From a virus: a stretch of DNA of 43,650 nucleotides. The translations under genes and the position numbers were made by a program. The stretch is taken from the IMG/VR virus record IMGVR_UViG_3300021963_008766, positions 1-43,650 of that record; one strand, written 5' to 3'. Below, in pieces: positions 7,795 through 17,606 of this stretch (positions are counted from its first letter, which is position 1; the number at the start of each line of letters is the position of its first letter). The notes under the pieces were generated by a model. That model saw only the letters and a program-made list of their open reading frames with translations, did no database searches and was not told where the DNA came from.

Positions 7795-9413
7795 TGGCGG
7801 GATTTTTAGGCGATAATAGGAATAATCCATTTTTTAGCAACGTGCTAAACAACCTTAGAAAAATAGGGTCTTTCGGCATGAACTATGGAGATATGGTTGT
7901 GAAAAATTCCCAAGCAGTTGGTACAACTGAGGCAATGTTTCTTGCAAAGGGTGGGGTACAAGACGAGAATTTCCTATACTCCCTAAGAAAAGCAGATACA
8001 ACAGCCAAGCAGTACATAGCTTATTTTGATAGGGATTATATCAATAAAAAGACTTATCTTAGAAATTTTGCACTAAATCCGGAAATTGAATTCATTTTAG
8101 ATACTGTTTGTGACGAGGCAATCGTTTATGATGATAAGAATTTTTTCTCATATTTTGTTTCGACAGACATAAAAGGTGTTGGCGAGGAGATAGAAAATAA
8201 GATTCAAGACAGATATAAAGAAATTTACAATCTATTCGGGTTCAACGAGGGTATTTCAGCATGGCACTTTTTCAGAAACTTCCTAATAGACGGTATTTTA
8301 GCTTTTGAGATCATATTTGATTCAAGAGGTAAAAACGTGATTGGGTTTAAAGAATTAGATCCTGCTTCATTATTACCTTCGGTTGAAAAACAACTTGATG
8401 GTAATTTCGTTGAGTGTTGGATTCAGTATCCAGACAATCCTGCTTTATCTAGAAAATTGTACGATTCACAGATTATCTACATTTCTTATGCTAAGGGTAA
8501 CACAACAACGAGAATAAGCTATTCAGAAAGATTGATAAGATCTTTCAATCTTTTAAGAATCATGGAGCACACCAGAGTAATCTGGAACGTGATGAACTCT
8601 TCATTTAGAATGACGATGACGGTTCCTGTTGGAACTAAATCACCACAGAAAGCAAGACAATCTCTTGCTGAATTGATGAGTATCTACAAGGAAGATATCA
8701 GATTAGATCAAGACAGCGGAGAATTATTCGTTAACGGAAGACCTAATATACAATTCTTTAAGAATTATTTAATGCCTTCCACACCAAACGGAACCCCTGA
8801 TATAACACCATTAGCAGGAAGCGGGGACGCAACACCTTTTAGTGACTTGAAAGCATTGGCTTATTTTGCTGATAAACTTAAATTAGATTCTAAAATACCT
8901 TATTCAAGATTTGATAGGGAGGACAGGGGAACACAAGGAACATTCAGTGGCAACGCAGAAGGTCTGGATCAGGAAGAAATTAGATTCTTCAAGTTCATCA
9001 CAAGATTAAGATCCATATACCAAGACATTCTATTAAAACCATTATGGATTCAATTCTGTCTGGATTATCCAGAATACAAAAAAGACTTCATGGTTAAAAG
9101 CCAATTTGGTTTAGACTATGTTAAGGATAACTCTTTTGCAGAAATAAAATACATGGAGATTTTAAATGCAAGAAAAGATCAGGTAACTAAAATTGCAGGA
9201 TTATTAGATGCAGATGGCAAACCATACTTCTCTTTAAAATATGTTTTAGACAAGTATCTTGGTATGACTGATGATGATAAGATAGCTAATGAAAAAGCTA
9301 AAGCTGCTGCAGAGAAGAAGAAAAAAGAAGCTGCTGAAGCTGCTGCTGAAGCTGGCGGGGAAGAAGGAGCTGCTGGTGCAGAAGGAGATGCTGAAGAAGA
9401 ATTTAAACTTTAA
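7794..9413 (+). CDS. gp20: Portal protein gp20, copy A
   Basis: 539 aa, close to T4 gp20 (524 aa). The portal is the 12-subunit ring at the head vertex through which DNA is packaged and the tail joins. Seen: NPEIEFILDTVCDEAIVYDD (about 97-116), VIGFKELDPASLLPSVEK, LYDSQIIYISYAKGN, LIRSFNLLRIMEHTRVIWNV and the clip/stem region PVGTKSPQKARQSL, all in the order of the T4-like portal family. The end (about 500-539) is a low-complexity Ala/Glu/Lys tail not present in T4. The next gene is a second, colinear portal. TAATG overlap with the upstream gene. Confidence 0.93.
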   Translation: MAGFLGDNRNNPFFSNVLNNLRKIGSFGMNYGDMVVKNSQAVGTTEAMFLAKGGVQDENFLYSLRKADTTAKQYIAYFDRDYINKKTYLRNFALNPEIEFILDTVCDEAIVYDDKNFFSYFVSTDIKGVGEEIENKIQDRYKEIYNLFGFNEGISAWHFFRNFLIDGILAFEIIFDSRGKNVIGFKELDPASLLPSVEKQLDGNFVECWIQYPDNPALSRKLYDSQIIYISYAKGNTTTRISYSERLIRSFNLLRIMEHTRVIWNVMNSSFRMTMTVPVGTKSPQKARQSLAELMSIYKEDIRLDQDSGELFVNGRPNIQFFKNYLMPSTPNGTPDITPLAGSGDATPFSDLKALAYFADKLKLDSKIPYSRFDREDRGTQGTFSGNAEGLDQEEIRFFKFITRLRSIYQDILLKPLWIQFCLDYPEYKKDFMVKSQFGLDYVKDNSFAEIKYMEILNARKDQVTKIAGLLDADGKPYFSLKYVLDKYLGMTDDDKIANEKAKAAAEKKKKEAAEAAAEAGGEEGAAGAEGDAEEEFKL

Positions 9414-9416
9414 TAA

Positions 9417-11138
9417 ATGGCAGGATTCATAGACAATTTTTCACAGAACAACCCTAACATGGGGCGTATACTTCGTGCTGTGAGCAAAATCGGAAGCTTC
9501 GGAATGGAGTATAAGGATCTTGTTGTGAAGAATTCTCAAGCTATTGGTGTATCTGAAGCTATGATGAGACAAAGATTATCTTTAACAGATTCAGATGAGG
9601 ATTTCGTTTTTAGTTTAGCAGCAGCAGATACAACAAGTAGAAAGTATATTGCTTATTTTGATAAGGACTATCCATATAAAAGAGATTTCTTAAGAAGCTT
9701 TGCTCTTAATGCAGAGATTGAATGGATTCTTGATATACTTGCTGATGAAGCTATTGTTTATGATGACAGAAATTTCTGTTGCTCTCTTTCCTTAGTTAAT
9801 ATGGATCTAAAAGATGAAGTAGCAGACGCATTAAGAGAAAACTTCAGAAAGATCTACGTTTCACACGGATTCAATAATGGCATCTCAGCATGGCAGTATT
9901 TTAGACAATTCTTAATCGATGGATTTTTATCTTTTGAGATAGTTTATTCGGATGACGGAAAACAAATAGTTGGATTTAAAGAATTAGATCCAGTTTCTTT
10001 AACCCCTTCAGTTGAAAGAACACCAGGCGGGAAAACGGTTCAAATTTGGTATCAATATTATAATGATAGCGTAAGAGAAAGAAAATTATACGATTCGCAA
10101 GTGATCTATGTTTCTTTTGCTAACGGTAACAGCACAAGCAGAACAAGTTATGTTGAAAGATTAATCAGATCACATAATTTATTGAAGATCATGGAGCATA
10201 CCAGAATTATCTGGAATGTTATGAATGCTTCATTCCGTTTGAAGATGACAATACCAGTAGGATCAAGATCACCACAGAAGGCTAAAGAGACTTTAGGTGA
10301 ATTGATGACTATGTACAAAGAGGACATCAAGCTTAACACCGATTCTGGTGAATTGAGTATTAACGGTAGACCAAACTTACAATTCTACAAAAACTATCTT
10401 TTCCCAGTTCAGGGCGGGGAATCACCTAAGGTAGAAACAATTAATAATGCAGGACCAAATCTAAATGTGATAGATGCTGTTGTTTATTTCTTTAATAAAT
10501 TAAAAGCAGATTCTAAAATTCCATTTAACAGATTTGCTGCAAGATCCGGTGGTACAGTAGGTACTTATAAGATTGGTGCAGAATCTGCAGAAAGAGACGA
10601 GATCAGGTACAACAAGTTTATCAATAGAATCAGATCAATCTATCAAGAAATTCTTTTGAAGCCTTTATGGATTCAAATGACACTGGATTATCCAGAGCTT
10701 GATAGCGATCCTGTTTTTAGAACTCAGCTTGGACTTAAATTTAATTCTGACAATCAATTTGGTGAATCAAAAGAGATTGAACAATTAATTAAAAAGATTG
10801 ACTTTATAGCTGGACTTTCTGAGATCAAAGAAAAGAAAGGCGAAGAAGAATTACCTTACTTTAGTCAAGACTTCCTTATCGATAAATTCCTTGGATTAAC
10901 CAATGAAGATAGAAGGGTTAACAACATCTATAAAAAGAAGGAAGAGGAAGAAGGTAAAGAAGCTGCAAAAATGGAAGCATCAGCAGCTCCTGCTTCCGGA
11001 GGTGGCGAATCAGCTGCACCTGCCGCAGAAGCCGGCGCAGAGGAAGCAGCACCAGCAGCAGAAACTGAAGCAGCACCAGCAGAGCCAGCAGCTACCCCAG
11101 AACCTGCCCCAGCAGCGGAAGAGGCACCAGCCCCTTAA
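9417..11138 (+). CDS. gp20: Portal protein gp20, copy B (tandem paralogue)
   Basis: 573 aa and colinear with copy A along the whole core: both start MAGF, both have IGSFGM, VVKNSQA, DEAIVYDD, GFKELDP, LYDSQ, ERLIRS, IMEHTR, SPQKA and LLKPLWIQ. Differences cluster near residues 50-62, around the insertion-like loop at 335-355 and in the tails. Copy B ends in a long Ala/Pro/Glu tail (PAAEAGAEEAAPAAETE type) while copy A has a Lys/Ala/Glu tail. No frameshift is visible in either, so both look functional. Starting 3 nt after the copy A stop, it is surely co-expressed. Either a mixed ring or a specialised second ring is possible. Confidence 0.9.
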   Translation: MAGFIDNFSQNNPNMGRILRAVSKIGSFGMEYKDLVVKNSQAIGVSEAMMRQRLSLTDSDEDFVFSLAAADTTSRKYIAYFDKDYPYKRDFLRSFALNAEIEWILDILADEAIVYDDRNFCCSLSLVNMDLKDEVADALRENFRKIYVSHGFNNGISAWQYFRQFLIDGFLSFEIVYSDDGKQIVGFKELDPVSLTPSVERTPGGKTVQIWYQYYNDSVRERKLYDSQVIYVSFANGNSTSRTSYVERLIRSHNLLKIMEHTRIIWNVMNASFRLKMTIPVGSRSPQKAKETLGELMTMYKEDIKLNTDSGELSINGRPNLQFYKNYLFPVQGGESPKVETINNAGPNLNVIDAVVYFFNKLKADSKIPFNRFAARSGGTVGTYKIGAESAERDEIRYNKFINRIRSIYQEILLKPLWIQMTLDYPELDSDPVFRTQLGLKFNSDNQFGESKEIEQLIKKIDFIAGLSEIKEKKGEEELPYFSQDFLIDKFLGLTNEDRRVNNIYKKKEEEEGKEAAKMEASAAPASGGGESAAPAAEAGAEEAAPAAETEAAPAEPAATPEPAPAAEEAPAP

Positions 11139-11166
11139 TCCCGAAACATTTTTTATAACTGAGTTT

Positions 11167-11193
11167 TTTATTTACATTTGACCTGTAAATAAA
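11167..11193 (+). promoter_or_regulatory. 10-bp inverted repeat overlapping a TAnnTTTG promoter box
   Basis: TTTATTTACA (11167-11176) and TGTAAATAAA (11184-11193) are perfect inverted repeats around a 7-nt centre, ending 5 nt before the ligase ATG. TACATTTG at 11173-11180 fits the Bacteroidota -7 box TAnnTTTG. The layout suggests a host-polymerase (early/middle) promoter with an overlapping operator for the replication operon. It lacks GC and a T-run, so it is not a good terminator. Confidence 0.5.
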
Positions 11194-11198
11194 TAAAC

Positions 11199-12524
11199 AT
11201 GCATAAAGAATTAGAGCTATTACTAGAAATTGAAGGATCCACAGGAGAGGGATCTCAGAAGAGAAAACAGGAGTTAATCTCCTCTAATCTAACCCCAGAA
11301 CTGGAGTACATCCTTTCCATTTGTTTTGACCCCTTTGTTACGACAAAGCTTCACAAACTAAATTATAGTGAAGCATCGGGTTCTTCAGAAAATCAGAATC
11401 TATTTACCGAATTTGTTAGTTTGTGTGAGGAGCTTAAGAAAGCACCAGCTATAAACGACAATTTAAGGACCAAGGCTGAACGTTTAGTCGAATCCACTGG
11501 TTATCATACGGAATTAAATAAAGTACTCGCTAAAGTGCTTACAAAGCGAATGAACATAGGGGTGGGTGCTAAGCTCATCAATAAAGCAGTCGGAAAGGAA
11601 TTAATTCCTGATCCTAGCCTAATGCTAGCTGAAGACGATCACAAGGCAATTGACAAATGGAATTCGATTGTATGCGAAGAAAAATACGACGGAGTTCGTG
11701 TTATCTGTGCTATTGAGAGTGGTAAACCAAAGTTTTATACAAGAGCATTCAACGAACTAGATGTTAAATACTTAAGCAAGATAGCAGAACAGCTTCTCCA
11801 TTTAGGTAGAGACCTTGGTGATATCTTCTTTGATGGTGAATTAACTGATAAAGACAGAAAAAGTGTAAGTGGAAAGGTTAATCAGATCTTAAAAGGTTCT
11901 CCTAAAGAATCCATTGGGGATGACCTACTTTTCAATGTTTTTGATGTCGACGGAATGTCATCCATCAGAACTGGTAAAGGCGAAGCACCATATACAATCA
12001 GAAGACAAACATTAGAAACGGTTTTCAAAAATGGCGGTGAAACCTCTAATGTTACCATGGCAAGAAAATGGGAGGCAAAAACCAAAGAAGAATTAATGCC
12101 AATATATGAAGAGATTGTAGCTAACGGAGGTGAAGGAGTTATTATGAAAGATCCTTCCCATGTATACGAATGCAAAAGATCTAAGTCTTGGATCAAATTC
12201 AAAGAGGTTGAAGATTGCGATTTGGAGGTTACCGGATGGTATCCAGGAGAGGGAAAAAGAGAAGGATTCATAGGAGGGTTTAACTGCAAGGATGCATCAG
12301 GTGAATATCAGGTAAAAGTTGGTTCTGGATTCACCGAAGCAGATCTTATATCGCTATCGAAAGATCCAGATTCTTTGATCGGTAGAATTGTAACATTACA
12401 ATATAATGTCCCTATAGAAGATAAGAACGGTAATAAATCTTTATTCTTACCGAGATTTATAGAGGTTAGAAGCGACAAAACAGAGCCAGAGAACTTAGTA
12501 ACAAGATTTAACAAAAAGAAATAA
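11199..12524 (+). CDS. gp30: ATP-dependent DNA ligase (T4 gp30 class)
   Basis: 441 aa (T4 gp30 is 487). Joins nicks on lagging-strand DNA using ATP. Motif I is EEKYDGVR with the adenylated lysine at K162; motif III is FFDGELTDK, motif IV is GGEGVIMKDP, and motif V is SWIKFKEVEDCDLEVTGW, followed by an OB-fold end (about 345-441). The N-terminal helical part (1-140) resembles the T4 ligase DNA-binding region. It opens the replication operon behind an inverted repeat, and its stop shares an A with the clamp loader start (TAATG). Confidence 0.93.
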   Translation: MHKELELLLEIEGSTGEGSQKRKQELISSNLTPELEYILSICFDPFVTTKLHKLNYSEASGSSENQNLFTEFVSLCEELKKAPAINDNLRTKAERLVESTGYHTELNKVLAKVLTKRMNIGVGAKLINKAVGKELIPDPSLMLAEDDHKAIDKWNSIVCEEKYDGVRVICAIESGKPKFYTRAFNELDVKYLSKIAEQLLHLGRDLGDIFFDGELTDKDRKSVSGKVNQILKGSPKESIGDDLLFNVFDVDGMSSIRTGKGEAPYTIRRQTLETVFKNGGETSNVTMARKWEAKTKEELMPIYEEIVANGGEGVIMKDPSHVYECKRSKSWIKFKEVEDCDLEVTGWYPGEGKREGFIGGFNCKDASGEYQVKVGSGFTEADLISLSKDPDSLIGRIVTLQYNVPIEDKNGNKSLFLPRFIEVRSDKTEPENLVTRFNKKK

Positions 12525-13468
12525 TGATCAATACACTATTAACTGAGAAATTAAGACCAAAGGAATTAAAGCACATGATTCTTCCTCAAAGAATCAAGGA
12601 TGCTTTTCAGAACGGATTGCAGCAGAATGTTTTACTGACAGGATCACCAGGTTCTGGAAAAACATCATTGGCTAAAATTCTTTCAGAAGATTCACCTAGA
12701 CTTTTTATCAACGTTTCAGATGAGAGCTCAGTCGATACTGTTAGAGAAAAAATAGTAGGATTCTGTTCTACTATCTCTATCATGAACGAAGAGAATGCCA
12801 TGAAGGTGGTGGTCCTGGATGAGTTTGATGGTGCATCAGATCAATTCTATAAAGCACTTAGAGGTACAATAGAAAAATTTGCAAAAACAACAAGATTTGT
12901 TGCTACGTGTAACTGGATCAATAAAGTTCCTGCACCTATGCAAAGTCGATTTGAGGTTTTTATATTTGATCCGGTTAACAAGGAGGAAGAAGCAGATTTA
13001 AGGGATCAGTGGAAATCTAGAATTAAACTTATTCTAACTAAGATGAGCATTTCAATCGACGATAATGCTCTAAATTCTTTTGTTAAGAAATATTATCCGG
13101 ATATGAGATCTGGATTGAACTGTATTCAAAGATGGCAAATACAGGGTCTTGATTCAATCACAGAAGAAAAAGTATCAGAATCTTCTTGGGATTATGAAGA
13201 ATTATATGAAATGATCTTCCAGAAATTAGATCCGGTTAAGAGCTACCAAACAATCGTTGGACAATATTCCAATTCTGTTGGAGAAATAATGGAATCTTTA
13301 GGTCGTGAATTTATTGATTGGGTTAAAGAAAAGAAATCTGAAAAAGTACAGATCATTCCAGCAGCTATGATCTTAATAGCACAACACCAAGCTCAAAGAA
13401 CCCAGGTGATTGATCCAGTAGTTAGTCTATTATCTCTGTTTTATTCATTACAAAAATTAACTCAATAA
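12524..13468 (+). CDS. gp44: Clamp loader large subunit gp44 (AAA+ ATPase)
   Basis: 314 aa (T4 gp44 is 319). Loads the sliding clamp onto primer-template ends. Seen: box II-like LTEKLRPKEL at 6-15, Walker A GSPGSGKTS at 40-48, Walker B VVVLDEFD at 95-102, sensor 1 FVATCNW, an SRF arginine-finger segment (MQSRFEVFIFDP) and sensor 2 near DMRSGLNCIQRWQ. These are the standard features of phage and bacterial clamp loader ATPases. Stop and start are fused (TAATG) on both sides. In T4, gp62 follows directly; here a kinase and a nuclease are inserted first. Confidence 0.95.
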   Translation: MINTLLTEKLRPKELKHMILPQRIKDAFQNGLQQNVLLTGSPGSGKTSLAKILSEDSPRLFINVSDESSVDTVREKIVGFCSTISIMNEENAMKVVVLDEFDGASDQFYKALRGTIEKFAKTTRFVATCNWINKVPAPMQSRFEVFIFDPVNKEEEADLRDQWKSRIKLILTKMSISIDDNALNSFVKKYYPDMRSGLNCIQRWQIQGLDSITEEKVSESSWDYEELYEMIFQKLDPVKSYQTIVGQYSNSVGEIMESLGREFIDWVKEKKSEKVQIIPAAMILIAQHQAQRTQVIDPVVSLLSLFYSLQKLTQ

Positions 13469-13938
13469 TGATCAATAAAATAGTAATAGTTGGTAGGGGT
13501 GGATCAGGTAAAGATTTTTTACGTAAAAAGTTTGAAGCAAGAGGATTTAGGTATTGTGTTTCCCATACAAGTAGACCTATCAGGGAAGGAGAAGTTGAGG
13601 GAAAAGATTATAAATTCACGGATGTTCAATTTTTCTCTGACAATCTTCCCGAATTCTATGAAATAGACGAATTCAACGGATGGAAATATGGAACCCTGGT
13701 AAAAGATTTCCAGGATTCTAATTTGTTTATTATGACTCCAAGAGGTGTCAACCACATTAAACCAGAGGATAGAAAAAATTGCTTTGTGATTTTTATAGAC
13801 CCTGATAAAGACACCATCAGAAAAAGATTACTTGAAAGGAGAGATGCTGATTCTGCTGATCGTAGGATAGAAGCAGACGACAAGGATTTTTTCGAGTTTT
13901 CCAACTATGATATGAGAGTAACAAATCACGATTTTTAA
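13468..13938 (+). CDS. Guanylate-kinase-like nucleotide kinase
   Basis: 156 aa. P-loop GRGGSGKD at residues 9-16 and the guanylate kinase GMP-binding signature SHTSRPIREGEVEGKDYKF at 33-51 (family form: TTRxPRxGExxGxDYxF). The LID/arginine stretch RKRLLERRDADSADRR at 113-128 also fits. It is short for Gmk (about 200 aa) because the C-terminal part is trimmed. Likely role: phosphorylate GMP/dGMP or another nucleotide for phage DNA synthesis; a modified nucleotide is possible because it sits inside the replication operon. The substrate cannot be told from sequence. Confidence 0.78.
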   Translation: MINKIVIVGRGGSGKDFLRKKFEARGFRYCVSHTSRPIREGEVEGKDYKFTDVQFFSDNLPEFYEIDEFNGWKYGTLVKDFQDSNLFIMTPRGVNHIKPEDRKNCFVIFIDPDKDTIRKRLLERRDADSADRRIEADDKDFFEFSNYDMRVTNHDF

Positions 13939-13939
13939 T

Positions 13940-15070
13940 ATGGTTAGTGTAATTATAGACGGCAATTATCTTTTTCATAAGACCTTTGCTATATTTTCAG
14001 ATTTTGGTTCTAAACAGCCAGGAGAAGTACTCTCACAAGATGCTGACCAGGGAATGTTTATGAGAAAGATAATGACGGATCTTTGTTATTCTTTGAATCA
14101 ACTTCCAGTAAATGGGCATGTTATATTTTGTAAAGATTCAAGATCCTGGAGAAAGGACTTAAAGATAGAAAGAGCAGATTATAAGGGATCAAGGGTAAAA
14201 GACGAAAAAGTAGATTGGGGTTCATTCTTTGATCTTATGGATGAATTCGGAAAATTCCTAGAATTGAATGGATACATTTATTCCAAATCCAATGGTGCAG
14301 AAGGCGACGATCTTTTATGGTTTTGGAACCAAAAGCTAAGGGATCTTGGTCATAACGTTGTTGTGTATTCAGGGGATAAAGACAGTCATCAATTAGTTGG
14401 ATGCGAAGACACCTGGACAATTTGTTGGAACGCTAATTCCAAGAATAATAAAATCTATTGTGCTAATAATTGGAAGGAAGATTATCTAGACAAAGAAAGA
14501 GAAACATCAATCTTTAATCTTGATTTTGCAGCAGACACAGAAAAAGACAAAATGATTCACTTATCATCATCAGGAACATTAGAGTTTACAGATCCTGTTA
14601 GATTAACATTTGAAAAGATCTTAACTGGTGATAAGGGTGATGATGTTCCTAGTGTATTCTCGTATGAGAAAACTCCTGGTAAAATATTCAAGCTAACAAA
14701 GGCTAAAGCTGAATCCATTTATGAAAGCTTCAAGCAGTCTGGCTGGGGCAATTCTAAATTAGAAGATGTTTGGAAAAATGATGAATTCAAGGATTGGATT
14801 TCAGGGTATGTTCTAAGATCTTTAAATTACACAGATAACGCAACAAATAGAAAGGAGGTTGCAAACAATTATAACGAGAACGCACAGCTTGTTTGGCTTT
14901 CCGACCAGGTGATACCGGAAAAGGTTTTAGCAGATATGGAATTTTCATATTCCACAACAGATATTGAAGTAAAACCAGTATTGACGGACAAAAAGAATTT
15001 AATAGGAAGATCCAGATGGGATCAATATGAAGCTCCTTCAGCATTTAACCCTTTTAAGAGTTTTAAATAA
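13940..15070 (+). CDS. rnh: T4 RNase H-like 5'-3' exonuclease (FEN family)
   Basis: 376 aa (T4 Rnh is 305). Removes RNA primers and 5' flaps during lagging-strand synthesis. Metal-site motifs: SVIIDGNYLFHKT at residues 3-15, then a helical-arch Arg/Lys patch (SRSWRKDLKIERADYKGSR), GAEGDDLLWFW (119-129) and VYSGDKDSHQL (138-148), and the helix-3-turn-helix region LTGDKGDDVPSVF (about 231-243). The C-terminus extends beyond the T4 protein by roughly 60 residues and ends in SAFNPFKSFK, which could be a clamp- or SSB-binding tail (inference). It follows the kinase by 1 nt and is coupled by TAATG to the next gene. Confidence 0.9.
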   Translation: MVSVIIDGNYLFHKTFAIFSDFGSKQPGEVLSQDADQGMFMRKIMTDLCYSLNQLPVNGHVIFCKDSRSWRKDLKIERADYKGSRVKDEKVDWGSFFDLMDEFGKFLELNGYIYSKSNGAEGDDLLWFWNQKLRDLGHNVVVYSGDKDSHQLVGCEDTWTICWNANSKNNKIYCANNWKEDYLDKERETSIFNLDFAADTEKDKMIHLSSSGTLEFTDPVRLTFEKILTGDKGDDVPSVFSYEKTPGKIFKLTKAKAESIYESFKQSGWGNSKLEDVWKNDEFKDWISGYVLRSLNYTDNATNRKEVANNYNENAQLVWLSDQVIPEKVLADMEFSYSTTDIEVKPVLTDKKNLIGRSRWDQYEAPSAFNPFKSFK

Positions 15071-15468
15071 TGGAATTATTCGATATTTTAAAAGCATTCT
15101 TCAACAAGAAGAATTGGGAAGACGTTTCCAAACATGATAAGGCTAGAAATTTTTTTATGATCAATCGAATCATGTCAATTTCGTTTCCCTTACAAGCTAA
15201 TGCTCTTAATAACACTAAGATCGATCCGGTGTCTGTTATAGATTACTGGAAAGAAACACTAAACACCAAATATAAAGCAGCTCCTGGGTGGTTCTATACT
15301 GCCACAAAAAAGAAAGAAAAATCCTTGGATTTTGTTCCTGACGAGGAGGTCATAGAATTCATAAAGTCCAAGTATGAAATATCTAACAGGGAGGTAAAGG
15401 AGCTGGGTAAATATTTTCCTAAGGAATTTAAAGAATTTTCCAAATCAATTAAAGATCTATTAGGTTAG
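15070..15468 (+). CDS. Possible clamp loader small subunit (gp62-like)
   Basis: 132 aa. The assignment is mostly by context: last gene of an operon holding gp44, ligase and RNase H, where T4-like phages carry gp62. Seen: a short helical N-terminus (ELFDILKAFFNKKNWEDV), NFFMINRIMSISFPLQANAL at 27-46, then DYWKETLNTKYKAAPGWFYT; no metal or P-loop motif. T4 gp62 is 187 aa and I cannot line it up confidently. If not gp62, it is an unknown replication accessory. The late-promoter motif for the next fibre gene begins 17 nt after the stop, so the operon ends here. Confidence 0.4.
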   Translation: MELFDILKAFFNKKNWEDVSKHDKARNFFMINRIMSISFPLQANALNNTKIDPVSVIDYWKETLNTKYKAAPGWFYTATKKKEKSLDFVPDEEVIEFIKSKYEISNREVKELGKYFPKEFKEFSKSIKDLLG

Positions 15469-15485
15469 ACCTGCTTATTTCTTGC

Positions 15486-15496
15486 GGATATATAAG
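15486..15496 (+). promoter_or_regulatory. Putative late promoter (GGATATATAAG)
   Basis: Marks the switch from the replication operon back to structural genes. TATATA ends 19 nt before the ATG at 15514. Confidence 0.6.
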
Positions 15497-15513
15497 TAAA
15501 GTATCCACCAGAA

Positions 15514-17574
15514 ATGACAGAACTAACCGATTTAAACCTTCAATCCGTACTAAATTCACCGGATTATAGACTAACAACAGAATCTAATTTTCAACAGATT
15601 CAGCAGGCGATAGATTTATTGCAGACTGCTTTTGGGATCGAATTCGATCCTAACCCAACTATCAATTCGCAAAATGCGACATTTACACTTGACATATTAA
15701 AATCTAATAGTGTTAAGTTACCTGCTATTGGAGCAACAAAAATCAGCTTAGATGGAACAAATGGTGGCATTATAGGATCTTCCATAAACGTTTCTAAAAA
15801 TGCATTTATCGGTGGGGATCTTTTACTTTACAATGAAACCGGAAGCGATGGTAGAATCAAATTCAGCGTGGATAAGGTTAACGATCAAATTAAAACTCCG
15901 GAGGTAGGACAAATAAGATTCACAGGTAGTGCTTTTCAAGGATATGCTTTTCAGGACGAGGTTTCTTCTAAATTTTCATTTACTATAGGATCAACAGGAT
16001 CTGGAAATTTTACACTATCATACAACGGATCTTCTATTATAACTATACCTTGGCAAGGAACTGCATATCTAACAGCTAATAGAATAGTCTCTGCTGTAGC
16101 AGACATTTCAGATATAACCAATATATCAGGGCCAGCAATAAAAGCGTCATCTTCAATAGGCACGGTAACAATAGAATCATTACCAGGATTTGCTGATGCT
16201 ATGAACGGAGTTGCAGTTTCAATATCTGCATCAGGCATGACAATTACTCCATCATCTGGTAATATGTCTGATGGTATAGATGGAACAGCAAGATGGGTTA
16301 ATTTCTTTACTGGAGAATCAGGATCTACTGGAACTAGTGGATCCTCAGGATCATCTGGGGAAGAAGGACCATCAGGATCTTCAGGAACATCAGGGGGTAA
16401 CGGAACATCAGGAACATCAGGAACAAGAGGATCGTCAGGAACCTCCGGAGAATCTATACCAGGAACTTCTGGATCTGCTGGAACATCGGGATCCACGGGA
16501 ACTTCCGGATCTGCAGGAACCTCTGGACAAACCGGGACATCAGGTACATCTGGGACATCCAGTGATCAACCAGCGGGAATCTATTCAGCAATATCAACAA
16601 CTGTTTTATTTGTAGCTAACGGAAACAGAAGCATAATAACTACGCCAAATCTTCCATGGGTTGGTGGGGAAACCATAACACTTGTTGCTAAAGAAGACCC
16701 TTCCGCTACAATGACAGGAACTATCGCATCTTACACACAATCTAATGGATTGATGAATTTTCTTGCAACGTCCTCTACCGGAAGCGGAACATACGGGACT
16801 TGGTACATTGATATGTTACCGCTCGGGTCTAAAGGAATTTTAGTTGGATCAACATCGGATATATTGGCAACACCCTCTCCGGTTCCTGGAATGCTTGGAT
16901 ATTCTAGTACAGATAATGTAATGGCATTTTATAATGGAACAAATTGGATAAAGATCGCAGAGAATGGCATATTAACATCGCCATCTCCTACACCGACACC
17001 AACACCTGCTCCGACACCAGCGCCAACACCTGCTCCGACACCAGCACCACCAACACCGGAGCCACCAACACCTGCTCCGACACCAGCGCCAACACCTGCT
17101 CCGACACCAGCGCCAACACCTGCTCCGACACCTACACTTAGCGGTGCCCCTGGAGCTGTTTATACGGGGGATTGGTATTTCTATACAAGTGAAGGTGCAG
17201 TAACCCCTCCATTTACACCAGATAATGTTGGAGATATTATCTTTGCAATAGACCAAGGGGCAACATACGCAGCGACATATAACCCGAGCTTTTTCCAAAA
17301 CACTGAGGTGTATTTTAATATTGCTGATAGTTATGGCATGGATAAAACCACGGAATTAACTGGATTGAAAAATAATGGAGGATATTTATACTTATCCCAA
17401 CAAAATCAATACAGCAAATATCAATTTGATATTAACGATCTTAACATTTCAGGATCAACAGCTAGTTTCACGGTAAACAGCGGGTCAGCTAACGATGCAA
17501 CGATTGTTTTACAAACTGGAATCAGCTATAACAACTATGAACCGGTATTGATTTTTATAGAGGTTAATCCATAG
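15514..17574 (+). CDS. Collagen-like and proline-rich tail fibre protein
   Basis: 686 aa. An N-terminal helical/attachment region (1-60) is followed by beta-rich repeats (60-270). A collagen-like block (about 270-348, bases near 16320-16560) is rich in GTSGSSG triplets. A middle beta domain (about 350-485) precedes a proline hinge of PTPAP repeats (about 490-540), and a C-terminal beta domain begins [17 protein letters not shown]. The order attachment region, stalk, hinge and tip is typical of a phage fibre. The Ser/Thr density of the stalk and the Thr-Pro hinge resemble O-glycosylated mucin-like segments. Its own late promoter lies upstream. It is the third collagen-like fibre gene in the window. 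Confidence 0.75.
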   Translation: MTELTDLNLQSVLNSPDYRLTTESNFQQIQQAIDLLQTAFGIEFDPNPTINSQNATFTLDILKSNSVKLPAIGATKISLDGTNGGIIGSSINVSKNAFIGGDLLLYNETGSDGRIKFSVDKVNDQIKTPEVGQIRFTGSAFQGYAFQDEVSSKFSFTIGSTGSGNFTLSYNGSSIITIPWQGTAYLTANRIVSAVADISDITNISGPAIKASSSIGTVTIESLPGFADAMNGVAVSISASGMTITPSSGNMSDGIDGTARWVNFFTGESGSTGTSGSSGSSGEEGPSGSSGTSGGNGTSGTSGTRGSSGTSGESIPGTSGSAGTSGSTGTSGSAGTSGQTGTSGTSGTSSDQPAGIYSAISTTVLFVANGNRSIITTPNLPWVGGETITLVAKEDPSATMTGTIASYTQSNGLMNFLATSSTGSGTYGTWYIDMLPLGSKGILVGSTSDILATPSPVPGMLGYSSTDNVMAFYNGTNWIKIAENGILTSPSPTPTPTPAPTPAPTPAPTPAPPTPEPPTPAPTPAPTPAPTPAPTPAPTPTLSGAPGAVYTGDWYFYTSEGAVTPPFTPDNVGDIIFAIDQGATYAATYNPSFFQNTEVYFNIADSYGMDKTTELTGLKNNGGYLYLSQQNQYSKYQFDINDLNISGSTASFTVNSGSANDATIVLQTGISYNNYEPVLIFIEVNP
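16981..17133 (+). repeat. Thr-Pro-Ala-Pro coding repeat (hinge)
   Basis: Tandem imperfect 12- and 24-bp units (acacctgctccgacaccagc type) encode PTPAPTPAP with one PPTPEPPTP interruption. The repeat is in frame and inside the fibre gene, so it is protein-coding, not a CRISPR or origin repeat. Confidence 0.85.
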
Positions 17575-17606
17575 GTATAATAATTTTAAATAAATACCCA
17601 TATAAT

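Noticed and set aside
10903-11181. Plus-strand Gln/Lys-rich ORF over the portal end
   Set aside because: It is a shifted-frame shadow of the Ala/Pro/Glu tail of the second portal gene.
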